DNA of 44,816 nt from a virus, in the IMG/VR virus record IMGVR_UViG_3300028428_000113, positions 1-44,816 of that record, one strand, 5' to 3'. Positions 37,081-42,883 of this stretch are shown here, piece by piece. The notes beneath the pieces are model-generated. The model saw only the letters and a list, made by a program, of their open reading frames with translations. It did no database searches and was not told the origin of the DNA. Positions within the stretch are counted from its first letter, which is position 1; each line of letters begins with the position of its first letter. The translations under genes were made by a program, and so were the position numbers.

Positions 37081-37342
37081 TACTTCCAACCTCTAATAAA
37101 TGACTTACCATATCTAACTTATCTGCATACACAGACAAATCTATATCAATACAAGCCCAGTGTTCGCTTCGCGGTGCTACATGAATACCACCATCCATTA
37201 GTCTATAAAGGTATGCCCAATAGCCTATGATTTGATACACAACACAAGGCGAATCGTACTGTTTGACCATGCGTGCTAATCCATCACTACCCTTAGTGGC
37301 AGTCTTAGCTGGTTTGAATAGTACGATATCACCCTTAGTCAT
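37073..37342 (-). CDS. Small hypothetical phage protein, 89 aa
   Basis: Begins MTKGDIVLFKPAKTATKGSD and later reads P-C-V-V-Y-Q-I-I-G-Y-W-A-Y-L-Y-R-L and A-P-R-S-E-H-W-A-C-I-D. This may be a small SH3-like barrel. Its 3' third is duplicated at 36773-36868, beyond the ribbon-helix-helix gene. It overlaps the upstream gene by 1 nt. Function unknown. Confidence 0.55.
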   Translation of the reverse strand: MTKGDIVLFKPAKTATKGSDGLARMVKQYDSPCVVYQIIGYWAYLYRLMDGGIHVAPRSEHWACIDIDLSVYADKLDMVSHLLEVGSNE

Positions 37343-37551
37343 TATGGTTTAGCGAGAGAGTAGTTGCCTAGCGGGTCTGCGCGCAGGTTAATTAGCCCTG
37401 TTACATCAACACCTCTAATAGAGTCCATTGTATAGCATTCATCTTTACTTACTCCATACAAAGCCATTAACTTCTCTGCTGTTATCCAATGAAGTTGACC
37501 ATCATTAATGCTTGTCACATACCCTGGTCTTAGAATGTATTTCTTCTTCAT
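37342..37551 (-). CDS. Conserved small phage protein, 69 aa
   Basis: Reads K-K-K-Y-I-L-R-P-G-Y-V-T-S-I-N-D-G-Q-L-H-W-I-T-A-E-K-L-M-A-L-Y-G-V-S and ends with L-R-A-D-P-L-G-N-Y. The Y-I-L-R-P-G-Y-V-x-S-x-x-D-G, L-Y-G, L-x-P/A-R-x-D-G-x-Y pattern is one I recognise from many phages of unrelated bacteria; its role is unknown. It starts 1 nt after the end of the PD-(D/E)XK-like gene. Confidence 0.6.
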   Translation of the reverse strand: MKKKYILRPGYVTSINDGQLHWITAEKLMALYGVSKDECYTMDSIRGVDVTGLINLRADPLGNYSLAKP

Positions 37552-37552
37552 C

Positions 37553-38476
37553 TTAAACTCCTAGTTGTGGATACATCTCATAGAACTTAGCTACCTTCTC
37601 TAGCCACATCCGATTAAACCAATCCTTCTCCATACCAGCGATAGGTAAAGTTTGAATACCTTTAGTTGTGACTACCAAAACAATGTACTGTTCAACATAG
37701 ATACCTAAAGACTCTTGTAGAGCAAAGTCATAAGCACTCTCTTGCATCCCTGCTCTACGGAACTTCATGTTAGCTCCATAGTTCTCTCTCCATCCTTCGG
37801 GTGGTACAAACTCAATACCTTGAGCACGACACTCGGCTAGCCTAGCATTGAACGCCTTCCAATCAGGGCTAACCTTTGAATAGTTCTTGTCAGAAGTCTT
37901 GAGAGAGATAAGGGATAGTTTAGTTTCACCTTTAGCATTGGTGTAATTCCCCACAAAGTCAGGGACACCAGCATAGCGATAAGTCTTAGATGAAATGAAC
38001 TCTTGCTCCCTAGCAATCTTAATGTCAGGTTGGTAGAACTGACGCTCACTCCTAGGAATGTCCACACAATCCAATAGCCCTTGACTCCACATCACATCAG
38101 TAATCTGAGCTAGGATAGACTTACCCGTAGCCTTCATAGGTTTAAGGATCGCATCCATGAATGGCTTTACATCCTCTGGTAATCCCCATGTGGTGGGAAG
38201 CACGCGATACTCTGGGTCTAAGGCAAAGTACTTAGATAGGCGCTCATCTATTAATGAACCTCTGTCCTTTGGCTCTGTCTTACCCTTATTCTCTGGGTCA
38301 GCTAGCCACTTCTCAGACCAGTTCTCTAGCCTTGTCTGTGCTGCTCTAGACTCAGTTCCACTTAGGATAGTAGTAACGCTAGGCGCATTGAATCCCCACT
38401 TAGTAGGGTAAAATCTAGCACTGTTGGTAAGCTTAGGTTTAGTCTCAGCTTTCTTCTTAGGCTTAGTTGTAGCCAT
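37553..38476 (-). CDS. PD-(D/E)XK nuclease-like protein with altered catalytic site
   Basis: A 307-residue protein. A P-S-V-T-T-I-L motif near residue 32 and D-R-G-S-L-I-D-E-R-L (71-80) match the RecB/Cas4-type exonuclease layout found in phages. Then Y-A-G-V-P-D-F-V-G (Asp173) is followed by L-I-S-L-K-T-S (Lys193). In active members the residue two before that Lys is Asp or Glu; here it is Ser, so activity may be changed or lost. It is the first gene of a leftward unit, with TGCTATAAT upstream. It may act in DNA recombination or end processing. Confidence 0.65.
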   Translation of the reverse strand: MATTKPKKKAETKPKLTNSARFYPTKWGFNAPSVTTILSGTESRAAQTRLENWSEKWLADPENKGKTEPKDRGSLIDERLSKYFALDPEYRVLPTTWGLPEDVKPFMDAILKPMKATGKSILAQITDVMWSQGLLDCVDIPRSERQFYQPDIKIAREQEFISSKTYRYAGVPDFVGNYTNAKGETKLSLISLKTSDKNYSKVSPDWKAFNARLAECRAQGIEFVPPEGWRENYGANMKFRRAGMQESAYDFALQESLGIYVEQYIVLVVTTKGIQTLPIAGMEKDWFNRMWLEKVAKFYEMYPQLGV

Positions 38477-38522
38477 AATCTATTCAGTTCTCTCTACTCC
38501 GAAGAGTCATTAGTAATGAATA

Positions 38523-38532
38523 GATTATAGCA
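38523..38532 (-). promoter_or_regulatory. Host-type extended -10 (TGCTATAATC)
   Basis: On the minus strand, TGCTATAATC lies about 47 nt upstream of the ATG at 38476. The TGnTATAAT form is an extended -10 that needs no strong -35. It is the likely promoter of the leftward unit 36166-38476, which lacks the phage promoter-like element. Confidence 0.5.
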
Positions 38533-38815
38533 TAGAATGGACAGTGGGAATATAAGCAAACCACTTATTAAGTTAGGTTATTAACCCGTTGTCAGTGCAA
38601 AGTATTAGCTATTCCTTTGCTTCCCACTTTAATTACTTCCCTGTAATGAATGGATGATTGATTGCTAGCTAGATACCCCACTTAGCTCCTAGTCAGGGAC
38701 GACTTGCACTCCCCCATCTCTATTACACTGCCTTTGGATACCCACAGCATTGTGCAATATAGCAACAAATCATCTACACAGGATAGCCATGTCCTACCTC
38801 TATCGGCTATTGGGA

Positions 38816-38835
38816 TTTAAAGTTGCAACTTTAAA
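38816..38835. repeat. 20-bp perfect palindrome
   Basis: TTTAAAGTTGCAACTTTAAA, a perfect inverted repeat without spacer. It could be a binding site for a dimeric protein; no T-run follows, so it is not a normal terminator. Confidence 0.7.
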
Positions 38836-39071
38836 GTTCTAACGGATAGGCTTAGCATGAACGAACCCACTTCTTAGGTATTGATTATTCCCTAAGTATC
38901 CTGTGTTAATACCCTCCCTTATGTAGACGCCATTTTAATCTGCACACTGCATTCCTTATGGCAGCTTCATGTTATGGCTTTACCCTGAAAGCAAGGTTCT
39001 ATTAAGGTTATAACGGGCATTCTTACCGAGGCGTTGGTGGATAAGGGTATGATGTTTTCTAGCATTTTGTT

Positions 39072-39092
39072 GTTTCAATCCCTAATAGGGGT
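39072..39092 (-). repeat. Partial CRISPR-repeat-like unit (3' half)
   Basis: Minus strand ends in CCCCTATTAGGGATTGAAAC, the usual 3' end of cyanobacterial CRISPR repeats. Its upstream half does not match the full units at 39117 and 42368. It lies only about 25 nt downstream of the unit at 39117-39154, too close for a normal spacer if full length. Confidence 0.55.
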
Positions 39093-39104
39093 TATCCACC
39101 TAGA

Positions 39105-39117
39105 CCTTATAGATGAG
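39105..39117 (-). repeat. 13-bp copy of the tRNA 3' end
   Basis: CTCATCTATAAGG on the minus strand, identical to 39153-39165, which includes the tRNA acceptor strand. The two copies bracket the CRISPR-repeat-like unit and look like an att-type or target duplication. Confidence 0.6.
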
Positions 39118-39154
39118 TTTCAATCCCTAAAAGGGTTTTAGAGGCTTTGAATCC
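39117..39154 (-). CRISPR. Solitary CRISPR-repeat-like unit 1, downstream of tRNA
   Basis: A 38-nt unit that on the minus strand starts GGATTCAAAGCCTC and ends CCCTTTTAGGGATTGAAAC. It contains the small CCCT/AGGG stem and the ATTGAAAC handle typical of cyanobacterial type I/III repeats. It is identical to 42368-42405. It begins 4 nt after the 3' end of the tRNA-like gene in the same direction, so tRNA processing could release it. No cas genes or regular array are present. A function as an RNA anti-CRISPR is inference. Confidence 0.65.
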
Positions 39155-39165
39155 TTATAGATGAG
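39153..39165 (-). repeat. 13-bp tRNA 3'-end repeat, tRNA copy
   Basis: CTCATCTATAAGG on the minus strand, overlapping the tRNA 3' acceptor strand. A second copy lies at 39105-39117. Confidence 0.6.
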
Positions 39166-39284
39166 ACAGGATTTGAACCTGTAAGGAACACTCTGATAGC
39201 TGGCAATACAGCCATAGCAGAGGACGGGGTTAATTCCACATATTAAGTTCCAGCCTATGCGTTTACCAATTCCGCCACTCATCT
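39159..39284 (-). tRNA. Atypical tRNA-Leu-like gene with about 44 extra nt
   Basis: The minus strand has a perfect 7-bp acceptor (AGATGAG/CTCATCT) and a leucine-type D-arm (TGGCGGAATTGGTAAACGC). The T-arm is perfect (ACAGG-TTCAAAT-CCTGT). Between D and T arms there are 76 nt rather than about 32. GCTGG/CCAGC could form the anticodon stem around a long loop that includes ACTTAA, which would suit a UAA leucine anticodon with a short insert. It has no encoded CCA. It may be intron-like, decayed, or a tRNA mimic. The anticodon cannot be assigned safely. Confidence 0.6.
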
Positions 39285-39656
39285 TACCGCTAATATATTT
39301 CTCGGCCCATAGCTTGCCGTAGTTGTCTTTACAGTTCAACATCTGTTGCCATGTTTAGGATGTGGATAGCGCCACTTGCAGTTTAAAGAGCTTAGCAACA
39401 ACTCTCCATACCTTCCTGTTTAAAGTCTGTTCGGATGCATGGTTCGATAGACTAATCAAGAGGCAAGGTTAGACATAGACTAACACTACTAAGCAAAGGT
39501 CATGACTCCTCTACACTTTCGCCGCTAAATCCAGAGCTTGCTTGCTGTATGCGCTTGGATGAACAACTGCTAAATCCAAGTGTGACAGTAGAACGGAGCA
39601 GTTCCTCGTACAGTGCTGATATGCACCTACTCTTGATAGTGGTTGAGGTTATCTAA

Positions 39657-39689
39657 CACTATCCCCTAGCGTAGATGCTAGAGGTAGTG
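39657..39689. promoter_or_regulatory. Long imperfect hairpin containing a partial element
   Basis: CACTATCCCCTAGC pairs imperfectly with GCTAGAGGTAGTG around a 6-nt loop. It includes TATCCCCTAGCGTAG, a truncated copy of the dispersed element. Confidence 0.45.
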
Positions 39690-39711
39690 GTCAGGACAAT
39701 GTGCCGCATCG

Positions 39712-39731
39712 TCCCCCAGTAGCGTAGCGTC
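39712..39731 (-). promoter_or_regulatory. Leftward promoter-like element facing the RNA-rich interval
   Basis: Minus strand reads GACGCTACGCTACTGGGGGA with two extra bases before the G-run. No protein gene follows; the tRNA-like gene and CRISPR-like unit lie about 430-590 nt downstream. A similar form, with the preceding CCTCAAG, occurs at 42634-42653. Confidence 0.5.
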
Positions 39732-39754
39732 CTTGAGGATAGAGTACTAGATGG

Positions 39755-40330
39755 TTAGAAAGATTCAGGCTTTTCTTTCCCATTAAGAATATCGATAGCA
39801 CCAAGTACTTCAACTAGAGCTTTAGAGAGTTTCCCTTGAGCTTTGAGTTCTTTAATGCTAGGAGCTTTGCCACCAAGGATTTCAATCTGAACTTTGCGAA
39901 GTACATCAACACAACCTTCGATAAGGTCTGTCATGTCAAAGCGCTTGTCACGCTCTAAATTAGCAGGAGTAAATAGGCTTAGCTGACTAGCTACTTTACT
40001 AGCAGCAAACTGATAGTCTTCAAACTTAGTCAATTCGGCTGGTGGGTTTTCCATAGTTGCTAATGCGCTAGTAATATCAAAGTCAGGGGACTCTTGTACT
40101 TTAGATGCTTGGTCGGAATTAGTCATCATGTAACTAGAGCCTTCACCTTGCTTACCCTTAATAGTCTGTATCTCCCAGCCATCTTTACGAAGCACAGAAA
40201 TAAAGTGTGATGCTCTATTGGTATGAGCAAATTTCTCAATCTCTTTCTCATGATGTTGACCACCAGTTGAGAGGAGAGACAATACCAATAGAGCAATAGG
40301 GGATGTAGGGGGCGCAATGAATTGTGTCAT
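39755..40330 (-). CDS. Protein with winged-helix-like N-terminus, 191 aa
   Basis: Residues about 12-60 read A-L-L-V-L-S-L-L-S-T-G-G-Q-H-H-E-K-E-I-E-K-F, then S-H-F-I-S-V-L-R-K-D-G-W-E-I-Q-T. This fits the small helix-turn-helix type (L-R-K-x-G-W-x-I) frequent in phage accessory genes. The C-terminal 100 residues are helical and unassigned. A promoter-like element lies 29 nt before the ATG. A DNA-binding or regulatory role is plausible. Confidence 0.55.
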   Translation of the reverse strand: MTQFIAPPTSPIALLVLSLLSTGGQHHEKEIEKFAHTNRASHFISVLRKDGWEIQTIKGKQGEGSSYMMTNSDQASKVQESPDFDITSALATMENPPAELTKFEDYQFAASKVASQLSLFTPANLERDKRFDMTDLIEGCVDVLRKVQIEILGGKAPSIKELKAQGKLSKALVEVLGAIDILNGKEKPESF

Positions 40331-40358
40331 ACGTTTAGCTATTAGATAGTTTTAGTTC

Positions 40359-40376
40359 TATCTAATAGCGTAGCGC
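40359..40376 (-). promoter_or_regulatory. Leftward promoter-like element, TTAGATA subtype, upstream of 39755-40330
   Basis: Minus strand reads GCGCTACGCTATTAGATA, 29 nt before the ATG at 40330 and directly after the stop of 40380-41075. AGATAG/CTATCT arms nearby can form a hairpin. Confidence 0.5.
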
Positions 40377-40379
40377 TAT

Positions 40380-41075
40380 CTAATCTTGCTCAGTGTCATC
40401 ATCTTCATCATCTTCATCATCTTCATCAATATCATCTAACTCAGAGTCAGATAACTCATAGGTAGCATCATTGAAGCCAATGGTAGCTGAGACTTCGACA
40501 GGGGCAATGTTAGTAAGCAAGGGTCTATCACGCATTGACTCAGTGACTCTAGCTACATCATTAGCAATAGATGCTGAGACTTCGTCAGCAGTAACTACTC
40601 GTTGAGCAGCGCGTAAAGTATTTGCCTGCTCTACTTCAACATCCATGCCAGCAACCTTCACCGTATCACCACAACCACCACCACAAGGAGTAGGCGCTGT
40701 GATTTGGGTAAATGCACCACGGGCTACATCAAGGATCATGGATAGTTGCTGTGTTGTGAGAGCGCTAAAGTCAATGGATAGAACTTCATTAACTAGGAAT
40801 AGCTTAGTCTCAGCGTCTAGTACCATAGCCTTAGTTACTGATGTGTAGGGGTATAGATAACCTTCATTCCCACGGGTAATCTCTCTACCTGTGGTAGGGT
40901 TAAAACGCTTACCATTGTCTAGGATAAAGGACTTGTCATCACTCACCATTACCTTAGTAGTCTGTAAACCGTGAAGGTATTGATTACCATGAGTGTGAGA
41001 GTCTGCATAATAAACTACAGCACCAGCGTGGACTTCGGAAGGATGTAGTGGGTCAGTTTCAAATAGATTTGTCAT
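40380..41075 (-). CDS. Hypothetical protein with highly acidic tail, 231 aa
   Basis: Begins MTNLFETDPLHPSEVHAGAV. The middle includes Y-P-Y-T-S-V-T-K-A-M-V-L-D and a C-G-G-G-C-G turn. The last 25 residues are almost all Asp and Glu. Acidic tails of this kind occur in DNA mimics and in SSB-like proteins, but no fold is recognised. Its ATG overlaps the lipoprotein stop as ATGA. Confidence 0.5.
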   Translation of the reverse strand: MTNLFETDPLHPSEVHAGAVVYYADSHTHGNQYLHGLQTTKVMVSDDKSFILDNGKRFNPTTGREITRGNEGYLYPYTSVTKAMVLDAETKLFLVNEVLSIDFSALTTQQLSMILDVARGAFTQITAPTPCGGGCGDTVKVAGMDVEVEQANTLRAAQRVVTADEVSASIANDVARVTESMRDRPLLTNIAPVEVSATIGFNDATYELSDSELDDIDEDDEDDEDDDTEQD

Positions 41076-41197
41076 TTAGATTCACGTGGTTGAGGCTTAG
41101 TTGGACAGTCTGGATAGCCGGGAACACAAGAATCATCCTTTGCGTCACAGCTAGCCAACAGCACAACTATGACGCAAAGGATGCTAAGTATTCTCAT
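41072..41197 (-). CDS. Small predicted lipoprotein, 41 aa
   Basis: A 41-codon gene: MRILSILCVIVVLLASC followed by DAKDDSCVPGYPDCPTKPQP and a short charged end. It has a classic signal peptide with lipobox L-A-S-C (Cys17), and the mature part is short, Pro-rich and Cys-rich. It could be an o-spanin-like or superinfection-exclusion lipoprotein. A 14-bp perfect inverted repeat lies inside the coding sequence. A promoter-like element is 19 nt upstream, and its stop overlaps the next start. Confidence 0.65.
   Translation of the reverse strand: MRILSILCVIVVLLASCDAKDDSCVPGYPDCPTKPQPRESK
41134..41183 (-). promoter_or_regulatory. 14-bp inverted repeat inside the lipoprotein gene
   Basis: CATCCTTTGCGTCA at 41134-41147 and TGACGCAAAGGATG at 41170-41183 pair perfectly around a 22-nt loop. 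The mRNA hairpin spans the signal peptide and the codons just after the lipobox. The CCTTTGCGT core recurs as an inverted repeat at 42189-42272. Confidence 0.65.
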
Positions 41198-41215
41198 GGT
41201 CTCGGATTAGTTGTT

Positions 41216-41234
41216 TATCTAATCGCGTAGCATT
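41216..41234 (-). promoter_or_regulatory. Leftward promoter-like element, TTAGATA subtype, upstream of 41072-41197
   Basis: Minus strand reads AATGCTACGCGATTAGATA, 19 nt before the ATG at 41197. It is nearly the same as the copy upstream of the XRE regulator. Confidence 0.55.
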
Positions 41235-41360
41235 AATTGAGTGTTGAGAGGTAAATCCTTACTCCAAGTGGTTAGCTTAGGTAGATTATTTATAGCTCCC
41301 GTTTGACTACCACACTAAACTGTTAGCGCATGGTGTTGACGGATTGCGAACCTCATTATC

Positions 41361-42092
41361 CTAAACGTCTACAGTAGTATCAAAGTCAGCGCCATCATCT
41401 ACAGCAGCAGATAGCATTACGGGTGCATTACCCTTAAGTGCATGGTACTGAGAGATAGCAGCAGCATCAATAGTTGCATTACCACTAATGGGAACTAGAC
41501 TACCATCGTAAGCTTGTTCACCAATCTTAGATACAACATCCCTGCCTTCGCCTTCAATCCAAGCTGCTACCTTCTTCATGTATTCCTTAGTAGCCTTGTC
41601 AACCTTAGCGTCATCAACAATAGCAAACTCTAAAGTGTCAATACCCTTACGAGTTTTTGTTTCGTACTTAGCTGGCTTGAATGTGGTGACAACTTCATAG
41701 AGAGCTTTACCAGAGTTCTGAACTACTGCCATGTGCTTCTCAAAGTTCTGTTGAGCCTTTGTGACAAGGTACGTTGCGATGAGGTTACCAACTGGGAGAA
41801 ACTCATGCTTGTTCTTAGCAGTGGGAAGGACAATCCAATACAATACCCAAATCTTCTCAGTGATGGGAGTTACTTCTTTGGTCTGTTCATCTTCTCTAGT
41901 ACGAAGTTCACCATAGAAGTGAGAGAGTCCTACGACAGCCGCATCAGGCATGATAGGATTCTCGTTCTCATCACGAATAAATCCATCAGCTTGAAAAGCA
42001 AAACATCTTTCCTTATTGTTATAACGCAAAGGAAATGGTGGTACTGATACCTTAATGTCACCAGTGCTGGGCTTGGTAAATACAATGGTCAT
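41361..42092 (-). CDS. Hypothetical protein with acidic C-terminus, 243 aa
   Basis: Begins MTIVFTKPSTGDIKVSVPPF. The N-terminal 140 residues look strand-rich (Y-N-N-K-E-R-C-F-A-F-Q-A-D-G, W-V-L-Y-W-I-V-L-P). A helical part follows and then the acidic end (D-D-G-A-D-F-D-T-T-V-D-V). A single-stranded DNA-binding role would fit this plan but is not shown by motif. Upstream lies an operator-like repeat rather than the usual promoter-like element. Confidence 0.5.
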   Translation of the reverse strand: MTIVFTKPSTGDIKVSVPPFPLRYNNKERCFAFQADGFIRDENENPIMPDAAVVGLSHFYGELRTREDEQTKEVTPITEKIWVLYWIVLPTAKNKHEFLPVGNLIATYLVTKAQQNFEKHMAVVQNSGKALYEVVTTFKPAKYETKTRKGIDTLEFAIVDDAKVDKATKEYMKKVAAWIEGEGRDVVSKIGEQAYDGSLVPISGNATIDAAAISQYHALKGNAPVMLSAAVDDGADFDTTVDV

Positions 42093-42127
42093 ACTGTTAC
42101 TGTTAAGTTAGTTGAACTGGAAACTGA

Positions 42128-42167
42128 TGTTATACACCAGACTCATTGGCGTTGCTATTGTATAACA
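42128..42167. promoter_or_regulatory. Operator-like inverted repeat upstream of 41361-42092
   Basis: TGTTATACA and TGTATAACA form a perfect 9-bp inverted repeat with a 22-nt spacer, 36 nt upstream of the ATG at 42092. Half-sites match the repeat at 186-205. The gene downstream lacks the common element, so separate control is likely. Confidence 0.5.
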
Positions 42168-42188
42168 CCACAATGGCTTATAAGCATC

Positions 42189-42272
42189 CCTTTGCGTAGC
42201 ACAAGCGCCATAGCACGGTCTGTCGCCGCGAGCTAGCTCAGACTCTGGTGATAACTGCGAGGTACGCAAAGG
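42189..42272. repeat. Long-range inverted repeat CCTTTGCGTA/TACGCAAAGG
   Basis: Two perfect 10-bp arms are 64 nt apart, with a palindromic GAGCTAGCTC between them. It may fold as a structured RNA. The arm sequence resembles the hairpin in the lipoprotein gene. Confidence 0.5.
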
Positions 42273-42294
42273 ACGCACGGCTTAACGTTAAGCA

Positions 42295-42310
42295 TTCCCT
42301 AGCGTAGCGC
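42295..42310 (-). promoter_or_regulatory. Leftward promoter-like element without an adjacent gene
   Basis: Minus strand reads GCGCTACGCTAGGGAA. The nearest leftward start codon is about 200 nt away (42092), so it may drive a non-coding RNA covering the structured repeat at 42189-42272. Confidence 0.45.
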
Positions 42311-42367
42311 TTTGGGAGATGATGTTACGAGAAAGGGAGAACTCTAATCTGTCCTCTGCTGAATTGA

Positions 42368-42405
42368 GTTTCAATCCCTAAAAGGGTTTTAGAGGCTTTG
42401 AATCC
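42368..42405 (-). CRISPR. Solitary CRISPR-repeat-like unit 2, directly after a promoter-like element
   Basis: Identical over 38 nt to 39117-39154 (minus strand starts GGATTCAAAGCCTC and ends AGGGATTGAAAC). A promoter-like element (42407-42424) ends 1 nt before it in the same direction. If transcription starts at the G-run, the RNA would begin almost at the repeat. No second repeat follows within 100 nt, so it is not an array. It fits a repeat mimic or a single-spacer guide. Confidence 0.65.
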
Positions 42406-42406
42406 C

Positions 42407-42424
42407 TATCCCCTAACGTAGTAG
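42407..42424 (-). promoter_or_regulatory. Leftward promoter-like element abutting the CRISPR-like unit
   Basis: Minus strand reads CTACTACGTTAGGGGATA, a variant keeping CTACG and TAGGGGATA. It ends 1 nt before the repeat-like unit. Confidence 0.5.
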
Positions 42425-42633
42425 CCATGACTCTTATCGAACTACTGTTAAGTAGATGCGCTTGTGGGGCATTGACGGCACACTCGTTATGAGGACTATA
42501 CATTAGAGGATAAGGATGTGGTGTGAGACGGAGAGCAAAGGAGTAGGCTGACTAAGTTGTCCTCATAGAGGCTTACCCAACCTTTCAACCCTTTGCGAAG
42601 AAACTAGGAGTTGAGTAAGGCAATCCTATCTTC

Positions 42634-42653
42634 TTCCCCTAGTAGCGTAGCGT
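42634..42653 (-). promoter_or_regulatory. Leftward promoter-like element with hairpin
   Basis: Minus strand reads GACGCTACGCTACTAGGGGA. TCCCCT and AGGGGA arms (42635-42664) could fold around it. It follows the leftward gene 42695-42880 and may also act as a terminator. Confidence 0.45.
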
Positions 42654-42694
42654 CCTTGAGGGGAGAGCGCTAGAAGGTTAGCCTTTAGGCAGAG

Positions 42695-42880
42695 TCATTC
42701 TATAACAGTAGTCACAAGTTCTTGGGTAACGATTCTGTATTGTACGATAGGATCTCTTTTCTTTAAAGAAGCCAGTTGGTCTCTGGCAAACTCTAATGAT
42801 AGATGCTCACTTTCGTGACTCCATGAGTCGCCCCAATGTTCACCTCTGTTCTTAGGATTACCTTGAATAATGTATTTCAT
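42695..42880 (-). CDS. YRVV-family small protein, 61 aa
   Basis: Reads MKYIIQGNPKNRGEHWGDSW, then a helix (LSLEFARDQLASLKKRDP), then V-Q-Y-R-I-V-T-Q-E-L-V-T-T-V-I-E. It has all parts of the family pattern: Y-x-I start, W, S-L-x-x-A helix, Y-R-I-V and a strand end. It lies 3 nt after the gene upstream. Function unknown. Confidence 0.6.
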   Translation of the reverse strand: MKYIIQGNPKNRGEHWGDSWSHESEHLSLEFARDQLASLKKRDPIVQYRIVTQELVTTVIE

Positions 42881-42883
42881 GGC

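Larger units (their letters stand above)
38477..39754. other. Gene-poor interval with RNA elements
   Basis: About 1.28 kb with no supported protein gene. It contains a host-type promoter, a 20-bp palindrome, two CRISPR-repeat-like units, a tRNA-like gene, a long hairpin near 39657-39689 and a promoter-like element at 39712-39731 pointing leftward into the interval. A leftward transcript carrying structured RNAs is likely. The segments 38540-38810, 38840-39070 and 39300-39650 show nothing I can name. Confidence 0.6.
42093..42694. other. Gene-poor interval with CRISPR-like unit and hairpins
   Basis: About 600 nt without a supported protein gene. It holds the operator-like repeat, a CCTTTGCGTA inverted repeat, promoter-like elements at 42295, 42407 and 42634, and the second CRISPR-repeat-like unit. 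It seems to encode one or more small leftward RNAs. Confidence 0.6.

Noticed and set aside
38680-38720. tRNA T-arm near CAGGGACGACTTGCACTCCC
   Set aside because: The loop lacks the TTC signature and no acceptor or D-arm pairs with it.
39072-39154. A real two-repeat CRISPR array
   Set aside because: If both repeats were full length the spacer would be only about 7 nt, and the upstream half of the second copy does not match.
39159-39284. Group I intron in the tRNA-Leu-like gene
   Set aside because: The insert is only about 44 nt, far shorter than a group I intron, and no core helices are visible.
39127-39342. Leftward 71-codon open frame
   Set aside because: It lies over the tRNA-like gene and the CRISPR-like unit and has no coding signal.
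42225-42245. tRNA D-arm-like TAGCTCAG
   Set aside because: It is part of the palindrome GAGCTAGCTC, and no T-arm or acceptor is found nearby.
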